A DNA stretch of 64,000 nucleotides from Candidatus Venteria ishoeyi (GCF_030378065.1 NZ_JAUCGJ010000013.1:1-64000); one strand, 5' to 3'. Counted from the first letter of the stretch, positions 27,034-36,145 are shown. Notes: generated by a model from the letters alone, not told the origin. A program made the numbers and translations.

Positions 27034-27939
27034 ATGAGTACAGATCCTTTTACCACGGCAACAGATGATTTAAGCACCTTAAATGATTTTGTGCGCTGGG
27101 GAGCCAGTTTGTTTAATGAACACCAACTTTTTTTTGGTCACGGCACGGACAACGCCATTGACGAAGCAATGGTATTGGTCTTACATGCCTTGCATTTACA
27201 AGCTAATCCCCCGGAAAGTTTCTGGAGTGCACGCCTGACCCGCAGCGAAAAAAACAGCATCATTCATTTGTTCCAGCAGCGCATTAATGCGCGTATGCCA
27301 GTCCCTTATCTTACTCATGAAGCCTGGTTTGCCGGTCTGTCGTTTTATGTGGATCAGCGGGTATTGATTCCGCGTTCACCTTTTGCAGAACTTATTCAGC
27401 ACCAGTTTTCACCCTGGCTGGAAGCAGAAGATATCCATCAGGTATTGGAACTGGGTACGGGTAGTGGCTGCATCGCCATTGCCACCGCACTGGCTTTACC
27501 ACACAGCCAAGTGGATGCAGTGGATATTTCTCCTGATGCCTTGCAAGTTGCACGAAAAAATATCAGTGATTATGGTTTGGAACATCAGGTACAGGCCATA
27601 GAAAGTAATTTATTTTCGCAATTAAGTGGACAGCGTTACGACCTGATTATTGCCAACCCCCCTTATGTGGACGCGCAGGAAATGCACGACCTACCTCCAG
27701 AATATCGTCATGAACCGGAACTGGGACTGGCTGCGGGTGAGGATGGCCTGGATTTGGTGCATCACATTATTAAACAAGCAACAAATCATCTGAATCCTGG
27801 TGGCGTACTGATTGTTGAAGTAGGTGCCAGTGAACAAGCCATGATTGAAACTTACCCTGATTTAGCACTCACCTGGCTGGAATTTGAACAAGGTGGTAGT
27901 GGTGTTTTTTTAATCAGGAATGAGGATCTTAGTTTTTAG
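27034..27939 (+). CDS. prmB: 50S ribosomal protein L3 N5-glutamine methyltransferase
   Basis: 301 residues. The N-terminal helical domain (about 10-95) is followed by the PrmB-specific sequence VPYLTHEAWFAGLSFYVD and RVLIPRSP. The Rossmann methyltransferase domain has LELGTGSGCIAIA (motif I) and the NPPY catalytic motif (IIANPPYVDA). It methylates the GGQ-type glutamine of L3, a late step in 50S assembly. It is next to rpmA, in keeping with a ribosomal role. Confidence 0.93.
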   Translation: MSTDPFTTATDDLSTLNDFVRWGASLFNEHQLFFGHGTDNAIDEAMVLVLHALHLQANPPESFWSARLTRSEKNSIIHLFQQRINARMPVPYLTHEAWFAGLSFYVDQRVLIPRSPFAELIQHQFSPWLEAEDIHQVLELGTGSGCIAIATALALPHSQVDAVDISPDALQVARKNISDYGLEHQVQAIESNLFSQLSGQRYDLIIANPPYVDAQEMHDLPPEYRHEPELGLAAGEDGLDLVHHIIKQATNHLNPGGVLIVEVGASEQAMIETYPDLALTWLEFEQGGSGVFLIRNEDLSF

Positions 27940-27981
27940 TCTTATTTCATCCACGTTCCTTAAAACAGAAGAGTTCTAACA

Positions 27982-28536
27982 ATGTCTGTACGTTTAAAAA
28001 CCCAGTGGCATAAAGAAAAAGCCCGTTCCCTGGAAGAAACCGCCTCCACCACCGCATTTATCATCTGGCGCATCAGCACCCAGACGCTGCTGGAACTGGA
28101 AAATGAAGGTTTTATGACTTACAGCAACGAGCATCGTTTGCAAGTAGTCGGCGAATGCTTGGCCTTTCTACTCCAGGCTACGGATCGTCTGGTACACGCC
28201 GATAAAATGCCCGATAGTGTGCGTCACAGCTTTATCAATGCCGTTGCCCTGCATTTACTGCGCACTTATGAAGAAAACCACCAGGAACTCTATGGCAGTG
28301 GTGATTACCGCCAGGTATTGCTGGATTTATTTAATAAGCAGGCTGAAGCTTATGCGCCTTATGCATTTGCCGGTGGTGAAGCTAAACTGGATTTTCTGCG
28401 CCATTTTGCCACGAGTGTCGGCGCAGTATTAGGCGACAGTAAAAATAAACATTGGATTATTGAACAAATTACAGAAATTAATGGCCCGAATATGGTGAAA
28501 TCATTGCGTAAAGCGGTAAACGAGCTATTTGATTAA
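27982..28536 (+). CDS. Conserved hypothetical helical protein
   Basis: 184 residues, mostly alpha-helical, no signal peptide or membrane segment. Visible blocks: WHKEKARSLEETASTTAFIIWRIS, CLAFLLQATDRLVHA, and a C-terminal VKSLRKAVNELFD. Similar proteins are likely in other gammaproteobacteria, but I do not recognise a named family. The 42-base spacing after prmB suggests they are transcribed together. Confidence 0.65.
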   Translation: MSVRLKTQWHKEKARSLEETASTTAFIIWRISTQTLLELENEGFMTYSNEHRLQVVGECLAFLLQATDRLVHADKMPDSVRHSFINAVALHLLRTYEENHQELYGSGDYRQVLLDLFNKQAEAYAPYAFAGGEAKLDFLRHFATSVGAVLGDSKNKHWIIEQITEINGPNMVKSLRKAVNELFD

Positions 28537-28850
28537 AACCAGCCTTGCTGAAGTGCCACAGAAAGAGCATTAGTGAAGAATATCTGCAAACTTCCGCGCT
28601 TTCTGCGGCTAAAAAATTTCCTTTTAATAAAGCCGCTAAAAACGCAGAAGGACGCTGAATAGGCAATACCTATGGAATACACACCATGATCATAAAAAAA
28701 TACTTTTAATTCACACCACAAAGCAGACGCCAAAACACACGCCTGCATAATGTTTAACTAACAAATTAACTTGCCAAAAACGTGGTTTTATGAGACGCTA
28801 ACGGGCTTTTTTAACCAGCTATTTTGTCACTTTACACGGGAGAGTGTAAC
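28537..28850. other. Intergenic region before petABC with decayed repeat
   Basis: No gene is convincing. Around 28585-28655 there is an imperfect inverted arrangement of CTTTCTGCGGCTAAAAA-like and CCGCTAAAAACGCAGAAGG-like segments, resembling common degenerate intergenic repeats. Short frames on the minus strand cover it but have no ribosome binding sites. The petA ribosome binding site (GGGAG, 28839-28843) lies at the right end. Confidence 0.35.
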
Positions 28851-29453
28851 ATGAGTACAGAAGGCGTAGATATGAAACGACGCCGTATGCTGATTGGTGC
28901 AACCTCAGCAATCAGTGCGGTAGGTGTCGGTTTTGTCGCAGTACCCTTTATTAAGTCTATGCAACCAAGTGCAAAAGCACAGGCCGCAGGTGCGCCGGTT
29001 GAAGTCGATATCAGCAAACTGGAACCCGGTCAGATGCTGACCGTGGAATGGCGAGGCAAGCCAGTCTGGGTTGTCTATCGCACCGAAGAAAACCTTAAAG
29101 ATTTACCCGCTATGGATGGGGGATTACGTGATCCCAACTCCGAAGTAAAAAGTCAGCAACCTGAGTATGCCGCCAATCCAGCGCGTTCTATTAAAGGTAA
29201 AGAAAAATATGCGGTTTTAGTTGGTATCTGCACCCATCTGGGTTGTTCACCAACGCATGTACCTTTAGGTGCGCCAAACAGCCCCACAGAGGACTGGAAA
29301 GGTGGTTTCTTCTGTCCTTGTCATGGCTCGCGCTTTGATTTGGCTGGTCGTGTTGCCCAGGGTGTGCCAGCGCCTACTAACTTAGTGGTTCCGCCTCACG
29401 CCTATCTGTCTGACACCCGCCTGATTATCGGCGTTGATCAAGGAGCAGCCTGA
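28851..29453 (+). CDS. petA: Ubiquinol-cytochrome c reductase iron-sulfur subunit (Rieske)
   Basis: 200 residues from the ATG at 28851. N-terminal KRRRMLIG twin-arginine-like signal anchor (about 8-36), then the Rieske domain with cluster ligands C127/H129 (CTHLGC) and C155/H158 (CPCHG) and the disulfide cysteines C132 and C157. It passes electrons from ubiquinol to cytochrome c1 in the bc1 complex. Its stop overlaps the petB start by one base. Confidence 0.97.
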   Translation: MSTEGVDMKRRRMLIGATSAISAVGVGFVAVPFIKSMQPSAKAQAAGAPVEVDISKLEPGQMLTVEWRGKPVWVVYRTEENLKDLPAMDGGLRDPNSEVKSQQPEYAANPARSIKGKEKYAVLVGICTHLGCSPTHVPLGAPNSPTEDWKGGFFCPCHGSRFDLAGRVAQGVPAPTNLVVPPHAYLSDTRLIIGVDQGAA

Positions 29454-30682
29454 TGAAAGCATTAGTCGCTATGCGTGACTGGGTCGATGAACGTTTCCCC
29501 ATGACCGAAACCTGGAACCTTCATCTCGCCAAATATTACGCGCCAAAAAACTTTAATTTCTGGTATTACTTTGGCTCACTGGCATTAATGATGTTTGTGA
29601 TTCAGATTGTTACTGGTATTTTCCTGACCATGAATTACAAGCCTGATGCTTCATTGGCATTTGCCTCTGTTGAATACATCATGCGCGATGTCGATTGGGG
29701 CTGGTTGATTCGTTATCTGCACTCTACCGGCGCTTCTTTCTTCTTTATCGTCGTCTATCTGCACATGTTCCGTGGCTTGATGTACGGTTCTTACAAAAAA
29801 CCCCGCGAATTGCTGTGGGTCATCGGTATGTTCATTTATCTGGCACTGATGGCTGAAGCCTTTATGGGTTATCTGCTGCCTTGGGGGCAGATGTCCTTCT
29901 GGGGCGCGCAGGTGATTATTTCACTGTTTGGCGCAATTCCCTGGGTAGGCGAGACGCTGGCTTTATGGATTCGTGGTGATTTCGTGATTGCCGATGCGAC
30001 CTTGAACCGTTTCTTTGCATTCCATGTGATTTTAGTGCCCTTTATCCTGGCAGCACTGGTTTTTGTTCATATCATTGCCTTACATGCTGTGGGTTCTAAT
30101 AACCCTGATGGTATTGAAATCAAGAAAAACAAAGATGCTAACGGCATCCCTGTTGATGGTATTCCTTTCCATCCTTATTACAGTGTCAAAGATATTGTTG
30201 GTGTGGTATTTTTCCTGATGATTTTCTCAGCCGTGGTATTTTTCCTGCCGGAAATGGGTGGCTGGTTCCTGGAAAAAGATAACTTCATCCCGGCTGATCC
30301 ATTAAAAACACCTGAGCATATCGTACCTTTGTGGTATTTCACGCCATTTTATGCAATTTTGCGCGCAGTACCGGATAAATTCCTCGGTGTTGTTGCTATG
30401 GGTGGTGCTATTGTTGTGTTATTTCTCCTGCCTTGGCTGGATCGCAGCAAAGTTAAATCCATTCGTTATAAGGGTCTGATATTCAAAACTGCCGTATCCA
30501 TTTTTGTCGTCAGCTTCATCATGTTGGGCTGGCTGGGTACACAACCGGCAACCCCTGAATTGACCCAGTTGGCACGTATTTTCAGTGTTCTGTATTTTGC
30601 TTTTTTCCTGCTGATGCCAATCTATTCAGTCATGGATAAAACCAAACCCGAACCTGATCGCGTCACTTTTGATGCGCACTAA
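29453..30682 (+). CDS. petB: Ubiquinol-cytochrome c reductase cytochrome b
   Basis: 409 residues, eight membrane helices. Quinol-site motif PLWYFTPFYAILRAV (PEWY variant: PLWY), conserved GYLLPWGQMSFW and the paired heme-ligand histidines in helices B (RYLHSTGASFFF; VYLHMFRG) and D (FHVILVPF; FVHIIALH). It carries the two b hemes and both quinone sites. The PEWY Glu replaced by Leu is seen in several proteobacterial sequences, but should be noted for Qo-site chemistry. Confidence 0.96.
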   Translation: MKALVAMRDWVDERFPMTETWNLHLAKYYAPKNFNFWYYFGSLALMMFVIQIVTGIFLTMNYKPDASLAFASVEYIMRDVDWGWLIRYLHSTGASFFFIVVYLHMFRGLMYGSYKKPRELLWVIGMFIYLALMAEAFMGYLLPWGQMSFWGAQVIISLFGAIPWVGETLALWIRGDFVIADATLNRFFAFHVILVPFILAALVFVHIIALHAVGSNNPDGIEIKKNKDANGIPVDGIPFHPYYSVKDIVGVVFFLMIFSAVVFFLPEMGGWFLEKDNFIPADPLKTPEHIVPLWYFTPFYAILRAVPDKFLGVVAMGGAIVVLFLLPWLDRSKVKSIRYKGLIFKTAVSIFVVSFIMLGWLGTQPATPELTQLARIFSVLYFAFFLLMPIYSVMDKTKPEPDRVTFDAH

Positions 30683-30701
30683 ACGGAAAGGAATGTTTAT
30701 T

Positions 30702-31472
30702 ATGAAAAAACTGTTACCTTTAACGGCCTTTTTCTCCGCTTTGCTGAGCGCATCCGTGGCTTTAGCTGGCGGTGGTGGCGCGCATTTAATGCACGTAGAT
30801 ACTGATATGAATGATCAGGGTTCACTGCAAAATGGTGCCAAGCTGTTTGTGAATTACTGCTTAAGCTGTCATTCTGCTTCTTTTATGCGTTTTAACCGCA
30901 TGGGTAAGGATCTGGGTTTGACCGATGAGCAGGTTAAAGAAAACCTGATGTTTACCACCGACAAGGTGGGCAACACCATGGAAATCGCAATGGATAGCAG
31001 CGATGCTGAGCGCTGGTTTGGGGTCACCCCACCGGATCTGAGCGTGATTTCCCGTGCTCGCGGCAGTGATTGGCTGTATACCTATTTCCTGAGCTTTTAC
31101 AAGGACGACAGCAAGCCACTGGGCATTAATAACCTGGTATTCAAAGATGTGGGCATGCCTCACGTTTTAGGAGACCTGCAAGGTGGTATTCCTGAGCCGG
31201 TTTATAAAACGGTGAAGGATGATAAAGGTCATGAGCATCAGGTGATTGAAAAAGTTGCAGTTCCCAAAGGAAGTATGAGTGACAGCGAATACGCTAAACT
31301 CAATGCAGACTACGAGCGTAATGTTCGTGATCTCGTGAATTTCCTGGAGTACATGGGCGAACCTGCAAAAATGGTACGTTACAGTTTAGGCGTTAAAGTC
31401 ATTTTGTTCTTACTGTTATTGTTTATTTTTGCCTTTGCCCTTAAAAAGGAATACTGGAAAGATATTCATTAA
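30702..31472 (+). CDS. petC: Ubiquinol-cytochrome c reductase cytochrome c1
   Basis: 256 residues from 30702 (or 259 from the ATG at 30693). Signal peptide to about residue 22; heme c site C53-xx-C56-H57 (CLSCHS); heme-region RARGSDWLYTYFLSFY and the downstream methionine region (GMPHVL) for the sixth ligand; C-terminal membrane anchor (VKVILFLLLLFIFAFAL) ending KKEYWKDIH. It accepts electrons from the Rieske protein. AAAGGA lies upstream. It closes the petABC operon. Confidence 0.96.
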   Translation: MKKLLPLTAFFSALLSASVALAGGGGAHLMHVDTDMNDQGSLQNGAKLFVNYCLSCHSASFMRFNRMGKDLGLTDEQVKENLMFTTDKVGNTMEIAMDSSDAERWFGVTPPDLSVISRARGSDWLYTYFLSFYKDDSKPLGINNLVFKDVGMPHVLGDLQGGIPEPVYKTVKDDKGHEHQVIEKVAVPKGSMSDSEYAKLNADYERNVRDLVNFLEYMGEPAKMVRYSLGVKVILFLLLLFIFAFALKKEYWKDIH

Positions 31473-31473
31473 T

Positions 31474-31499
31474 TTTTTCAGGTACTTGCCTGAAAAAAT
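31474..31499. terminator. Hairpin directly after petC
   Basis: TTTTTTCAGG and CCTGAAAAAA arms around a TACTTG loop begin just after the petC stop. The A/T-flanked stem could act as a bidirectional terminator, alone or together with the stronger hairpin 10 bases on. Confidence 0.6.
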
Positions 31500-31508
31500 A
31501 GCATATTA

Positions 31509-31540
31509 AAAATAACACCGCTTTACGCGGTGTTATTTTT
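31509..31540 (+). terminator. Rho-independent terminator of petABC
   Basis: Stem AAAATAACACCGC / GCGGTGTTATTTT (31509-31521 with 31527-31539) around TTTAC, ending in a T-run. A strong intrinsic terminator. Confidence 0.85.
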
Positions 31541-31573
31541 ATGGAAGACAGCATGTAAGTCATAACTATTTTC

Positions 31574-31739
31574 GGCCTTGGTCGCAAATCCCTCACCTGT
31601 TTGTAATTCGGCGATTTTTTATACCTCCCACAGAGGTGCAGAGGCACAGGGATGCAGAGAGTGCCTTGAAAATAGATCTAAAACCTCTGCGCCTCCATGC
31701 CTCTGTGGGAAAAAATTTGATAGATTGATGACCAAGGCC
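31574..31739. repeat. Nested inverted-repeat element between petC and the LRR gene
   Basis: Outer arms GGCCTTGGTC (31574-31583) and GACCAAGGCC (31730-31739) are perfect complements. Inside, 31627-31651 (CCCACAGAGGTGCAGAGGCA...) pairs imperfectly with 31684-31709 (ending CCTCTGTGGG). The ~166-bp non-coding palindrome has the size and structure of a MITE or other non-autonomous element. CCACAGAGG-type repeats are widespread in bacterial genomes. No transposase is present. Confidence 0.6.
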
Positions 31740-31817
31740 ACTATTTTCAAAATAATAATTTTTTTTTAGTTGTTCCTTCACAGGTAGGAATCCGGATTTT
31801 ATAAAAAGAGAAAAAAT

Positions 31818-34418
31818 ATGAATAAAATGCGATTAAATATTTGTTTCATACTGTTTGCTTGTTTCTGGGGGATTTCCCAATCAACTCAAGCAGCAACGGA
31901 TTGTAATGCTGCGACAGAAATTCCAGTTAGTGAATGTCAGGCTTTGTTAGCGTTTCACGCCAGCACAGGTGGTGAAAATTGGACAAATACTGCTACAAAT
32001 TCCTGGAATGTAACAAATACACCTTGTGGTTGGAAAGGGGTAACTTGTGATACTGGGCATGTAACAGAACTTGAATTAAAAGAAAATAATCTTGTAGGGA
32101 CGTTACCTGATGTTGCTTTGCCTGGTTTAACAGAGCTTTTTTTGGAAAAAAATCAGCTTAGTGGAACTATTCCAGACTTTAGTAATTTATCCCTATTGAA
32201 AAGACTTGTCTTGGGTTATAACCAATTAACCGGTTCGATTCCTGATTTTACCAATATACCTAATCTAACGACACTTGCTTTATATGGTAACCAGCTTAGT
32301 GGGCGTATTCCTGATTTCAATCATTTAACTAAAGTGGAAACGCTTGCTTTAGCAGAGAATCAATTGACTGGTTCAATTCCTGATTTTAGTAACTTGCCTA
32401 ACCTTAAAAGAGTTTTTTTAGATAAAAACCAGTTAACAGGGATTATACCCAATTTTAACAATTTACCTTTATTAGAGATACTTTCTTTACCAGAGAACCT
32501 GTTAAGTGGTTCTATTCCTGATTTTAGCAATCTACCTAGTCTTACAGAAATTGCTTTATGGGATAATAAATTGACAGGTAGCATTCCAGATTTTAGTGAA
32601 TTGCCAAATTTAGTGAGCTTGAATTTGTTTGGTAACCAGCTTACAGGAAGTATTCCTGACTTTAATAATTTGCCCATATTAGAAAACCTTGTTTTATCTG
32701 GAAGTACTAATAACCTGACAGGAATAACTCCAAATTTCAGTAAGTTACCTAAGTTAAAATTATTGTATTTAGGCGGAAACAGCTTAAGTGGTCCAATTCC
32801 AAATTTTAATAATACGCCAGAATTGGAAGCTCTTTCTTTAGGAGGTAACCAGCTTATCGGTTCTATTCCTAATTTTAGTGACTTACCTAATCTTATAACG
32901 CTTCATTTAGATAACAATCAATTAACTGGAAACATTTCTAATTTTAACTATATCTCTAATCTAACCGAGATTAATTTGAGTCATAATCAGCTATCTGGAA
33001 GTATTCCAGATTTTAATAATTTACCTGTATTAGAAACACTTTCATTGGCAGACAATCAGTTGACTGGTTCAATTCATGATTTCAGTAACTTGCCTAATCT
33101 TAACAAACTTTCTCTAAATGTTAATCAACTAACAGGAAATATTCCAAACTTTAACAATTTACCCATATTGACGGAACTTTATTTGTCAGGGAATCAGCTT
33201 AGTGGAAGTATTCCTGATTTTAGCAACTTACCTAAATTAACTTTCCTTGTCCTAGAAAGAAATAGGTTGTCTGGAACTATTCCAAATTTTACCAGCCTTC
33301 CTTTATTGGAATACCTTGTTTTAGGAAATAATCAGTTCAGTGGCACTATTCCTGATTTTACTAATCTGCCAAATTTGATAGACCTTTATTTAGGATTTAA
33401 CCAATTACAGGGTTCGATTCCAAATTTTAGTCAATTACCTAAACTGGATAGATTGAGTTTAGTAACTAACCAATTAAGTGGTGAAATCCACAATTTTAAT
33501 AATTTACCCTTACTAAAAGAGATTTATTTAAGTTTCAACCGATTGAATGGAAGTATTCCTAATTTCAATGGTCTACCTAACCTCACTCATCTGGTATTAA
33601 GGCATAACCAATTAACGGGAAGTGTTCCTAACTTTAACCTGACGCAATTAGAAGCACTCTTATTAGATGAAAATCAACTTAGTGGAACAATCCCTAATTT
33701 CACTGCTTTTAATTTACAAAGTTTAACGGAAGTTAATTTTTATCAAAATTGTCATCTTTCCGCATTTAATGATGCGCAGAGTGCCATTTTAAGTGAAAAA
33801 AATACCTTGCATCAATTTTTCGATGGATCGGGGACTGCTATACCTTTTCCTGTAGGAGCCAACTTTACAAGTGTCAGCAGTAAGTGTGGCAAGTCCCTTT
33901 TTGGCGTAACAACCAGCGCAATTGGTACAGGCAGTGGAAAAATAAGCGGCTACGGTAATTATGCGTCAGGTGATACCGTGACTTTAACCGCTACGCCGGA
34001 CATTGGCAGCAGTTTTGTTGGTTGGAGTCCCGCTTCTTGCGCAACGCCTTTTGCCTTGACAGGAAACACCGTTTGCACCGCTGAATTTGTGCGTATGCCA
34101 TCAGACCCGGCACAATGTACCATATTTAACGCCAACGCACCCAATCTCGAAATACCTTGTGTAGTCGTTAATAACACAGCTTACCGCGTTAATATGAATC
34201 TTGTGCCAACTGGTGCGTTACACTTTGAAGTGGATAATACCTCTTTAATACCAACAACAGTCACGCCAGCGGAACAGTGCGCAATTTATCCCTTTGCTGA
34301 GGAAAATCGTTTGCGCTTAAATTGCGTGGATGTTAATAGTGACAAGTTGTGGGTGGAAATGGCAATTGTACCAAATGCACCTGGGATTCAATTTGAAGTG
34401 GTGGATTATGGCTTATAA
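31818..34418 (+). CDS. Secreted leucine-rich-repeat protein
   Basis: 866 residues. Signal peptide (about 1-26, cleavage near TQAA). Cys-rich N-cap typical of plant-type LRRs (LLAFHASTGGENWTN, CGWKGVTCD). About 25 repeats of roughly 23 residues follow, with consensus LxxLxLxxNQLxGxIPDFxNLPx (residues about 85-625), then a cap with CHLSAF. Next is a bacterial beta-repeat module (SGKISGYGNYASGDTVTLTA ... FVGWSPASC), then two similar C-terminal modules (CTIFNANAPNLEIPCVVV and CAIYPFAEENRLRLNCVDV). It is exported and probably binds a protein or carbohydrate surface. AT-rich codon use unlike the neighbouring pet and ssp genes suggests horizontal acquisition. Confidence 0.88.
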   Translation: MNKMRLNICFILFACFWGISQSTQAATDCNAATEIPVSECQALLAFHASTGGENWTNTATNSWNVTNTPCGWKGVTCDTGHVTELELKENNLVGTLPDVALPGLTELFLEKNQLSGTIPDFSNLSLLKRLVLGYNQLTGSIPDFTNIPNLTTLALYGNQLSGRIPDFNHLTKVETLALAENQLTGSIPDFSNLPNLKRVFLDKNQLTGIIPNFNNLPLLEILSLPENLLSGSIPDFSNLPSLTEIALWDNKLTGSIPDFSELPNLVSLNLFGNQLTGSIPDFNNLPILENLVLSGSTNNLTGITPNFSKLPKLKLLYLGGNSLSGPIPNFNNTPELEALSLGGNQLIGSIPNFSDLPNLITLHLDNNQLTGNISNFNYISNLTEINLSHNQLSGSIPDFNNLPVLETLSLADNQLTGSIHDFSNLPNLNKLSLNVNQLTGNIPNFNNLPILTELYLSGNQLSGSIPDFSNLPKLTFLVLERNRLSGTIPNFTSLPLLEYLVLGNNQFSGTIPDFTNLPNLIDLYLGFNQLQGSIPNFSQLPKLDRLSLVTNQLSGEIHNFNNLPLLKEIYLSFNRLNGSIPNFNGLPNLTHLVLRHNQLTGSVPNFNLTQLEALLLDENQLSGTIPNFTAFNLQSLTEVNFYQNCHLSAFNDAQSAILSEKNTLHQFFDGSGTAIPFPVGANFTSVSSKCGKSLFGVTTSAIGTGSGKISGYGNYASGDTVTLTATPDIGSSFVGWSPASCATPFALTGNTVCTAEFVRMPSDPAQCTIFNANAPNLEIPCVVVNNTAYRVNMNLVPTGALHFEVDNTSLIPTTVTPAEQCAIYPFAEENRLRLNCVDVNSDKLWVEMAIVPNAPGIQFEVVDYGL

Positions 34419-34486
34419 TTTTACTGTCAAACCATCAGTTAAAAATCTGAAACTAATAATTCATATTTGGTGATGGATAAAATATG

Positions 34487-34519
34487 CCGCGCCAGTTCCT
34501 GTTAAGGGAACTGGCGCGG
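34487..34519. terminator. 13-bp perfect hairpin between the LRR gene and sspB
   Basis: Arms 34487-34499 and 34507-34519 are perfectly complementary and GC-rich (CCGCGCCAGTTCC), with a 7-base loop. No T-run follows, so it may be a Rho-independent-like stop, an mRNA end stabiliser, or a cis element in the sspB leader. Confidence 0.55.
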
Positions 34520-34543
34520 AATACGTTTTAAAAGGAAAAAACA

Positions 34544-34945
34544 ATGGAAACGATGCCAATGACATCGCAACGTCCCTATTTCATTCGGGCTATCTATGAA
34601 TGGATTATTGATAACGACTTAACCCCTTATGTTCTGGTTGATACTGAAATGGAACAGGTCGAGGTACCACAAGAACATATTCAGGATGGCAAAATTATTC
34701 TGAATTTATCCCCTTCGGCAATTCAAGGTCTGGATATGGGAAATGAATGGATCAGCTTCAGTGCGCGTTTCAGTGGCCGCAGTATGCATTTATTATTTCC
34801 CGTTACTGCGGTACTGGCAGTTTATGCACAGGAAAATGGACAAGGCGTTACTTTCCCACCAGAGCCTGTTGCAGAACCAGCTAAAGCACCTGAGCCTGTG
34901 ACCCCCCCCAAAAAAGGTAAACCAGTATTAAGACGGGTAAAATAA
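34544..34945 (+). CDS. sspB: ClpXP protease specificity-enhancing factor SspB
   Basis: 133 residues. The N-terminal substrate-binding domain (about 8-108) includes SQRPYFIRAIYEWIIDN, TPYVLVD and ISFSARFSGR; a Pro/Ala linker and the basic C-terminal ClpX-binding tail (PVLRRVK) follow. SspB delivers ssrA-tagged and other substrates to ClpXP. An AAGGA site precedes the ATG. Normally sspA lies immediately upstream after petC; here sspA is not in the window. Confidence 0.93.
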   Translation: METMPMTSQRPYFIRAIYEWIIDNDLTPYVLVDTEMEQVEVPQEHIQDGKIILNLSPSAIQGLDMGNEWISFSARFSGRSMHLLFPVTAVLAVYAQENGQGVTFPPEPVAEPAKAPEPVTPPKKGKPVLRRVK

Positions 34946-35033
34946 TTTATCCTAAAAAATCTTAGGTTAAGTTCAGTAATGATAAAATTACATTGGGATT
35001 TACCGAAGATACTGTACGCAGTCGGGGATTATT

Positions 35034-36074
35034 ATGCTTAAATTATCTAAAGCGCATTGGTCATTCGGATTGATCATGCTGTTTTTAATATTATTGCTGT
35101 TATTCTGGATTGGTAGCCGCCCCCCCAGGGTTTTAGTTATACAAAGTTATTCTCTGGACTATCCCTGGACAGCCGATCTGGATCAGGCCATTCATAAAGT
35201 TTTAGATCAAAAACCTTATGAAACGCACTGGTTATTTATGGATACCAAGCGCAACCCGGATGCGGCATCCAAGCAAGCAGCTGGAGAAAAGGCACGCGCA
35301 CTGATTGAAGAATGGGAGCCTGAAATTATTCTGACAGTAGATGATAACGCCCAGGAATACGTGGCAAAACATTATGTGGATAATGAAGACATACAAATTG
35401 TATTCAGTGGCGTGAATAAAGATCCCAGAACCTATGGTTACACCAATGCGAGTAATGTAACCGGTCTGCGGGAGCGGCTGGATTATATCAATATTAAAAG
35501 TCTGCTATTTTATCTGCTACCGGCAGGACAACGTAATTTCATCCATATTTCAGATAATACTGCTTCTTCGCAAGGCCGCCGTAAAGAACTTGAGGCTTTT
35601 AACTGGAAGCCACTGGAATTTAAAGGATCTGTCCAGGTAACAACCTTTGATGAGTGGAAACAAGCCATTAAAGCCGCAGATAAAATTGCTAAAGTACTGG
35701 TATTAACGCAATATCATACTATTTTGCGCGCTCAGGACTCTAATGAGCGGGTGCCGCCCAGTGAAATCATAAGCTGGACTCAAAAAAACTCAAAACTGCT
35801 GATGATTGGTTTATTTATATTCCATGTAAAAACAGGTGGTACGATTGCGGTGGGTCCCAATCCTCAGGAACATGGTTATGATGCTGCAAACCGGGTTATT
35901 GCGTTATTGGAAAAAAACACGACACCAAGGGCTTTAGGCATTCAGGATAATAAAGACTTTATTTTGTTTATGCGCAATAAAGATGACAGTATTTCCAAAC
36001 GCTCTCTTGAAAAACTTGACTTGTCAATTATTTATGATGCTTATGCTTTGATGGGGCAAAAACGATTGGAGTAA
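35034..36074 (+). CDS. Membrane-anchored ABC-type substrate-binding protein
   Basis: 346 residues. N-terminal hydrophobic helix (about 10-28) without a clear cleavage site, so probably anchored. The rest is a type I periplasmic-binding fold resembling the PF04392/COG2984 family: VLVIQSYSLDYPW, EIILTVDDNAQEYV, IVFSGVNKDP, NVTGLRE, and GGTIAVGPNPQEHGYDAANRVIALL. In this family the protein binds tryptophan/tyrosine-like or unknown ligands, or acts as a sensor subunit. No permease or ATPase gene lies nearby, so a sensing role is also possible. Confidence 0.75.
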   Translation: MLKLSKAHWSFGLIMLFLILLLLFWIGSRPPRVLVIQSYSLDYPWTADLDQAIHKVLDQKPYETHWLFMDTKRNPDAASKQAAGEKARALIEEWEPEIILTVDDNAQEYVAKHYVDNEDIQIVFSGVNKDPRTYGYTNASNVTGLRERLDYINIKSLLFYLLPAGQRNFIHISDNTASSQGRRKELEAFNWKPLEFKGSVQVTTFDEWKQAIKAADKIAKVLVLTQYHTILRAQDSNERVPPSEIISWTQKNSKLLMIGLFIFHVKTGGTIAVGPNPQEHGYDAANRVIALLEKNTTPRALGIQDNKDFILFMRNKDDSISKRSLEKLDLSIIYDAYALMGQKRLE

Positions 36075-36110
36075 ACGGATAACCCCCCTTAAAAGGGGGA
36101 GGGTATCCGT
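36075..36110. repeat. ACGGATAACCCCCCTT palindrome
   Basis: Arms 36075-36090 and 36093-36110 pair with small bulges; it shares the GGATAAC outer arm and central C/G runs with the palindrome at 11682-11709. It lies between two convergent genes and could act as a bidirectional terminator. Confidence 0.6.
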
Positions 36111-36145
36111 AAAGTTGTTTACCTAAAAGGTTATACCGTAGGAGA

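Noticed and set aside
28478-28748. Minus-strand frames between the hypothetical gene and petA
   Set aside because: They cover a degenerate inverted repeat, have no ribosome binding sites and differ in composition from real genes.
31578-31781. Short frames on both strands within the petC-LRR gap
   Set aside because: They are products of the inverted-repeat element; both strands read similarly because the DNA is palindromic.
32360-32677. 105-residue minus-strand frame inside the LRR gene
   Set aside because: It is a regular shadow caused by the 23-codon repeat of the LRR gene.
31818-34418. Repeated DNA resembling a CRISPR array
   Set aside because: The repeats are coding LRRs with constant ~69-base period, variable sequence and no spacers.
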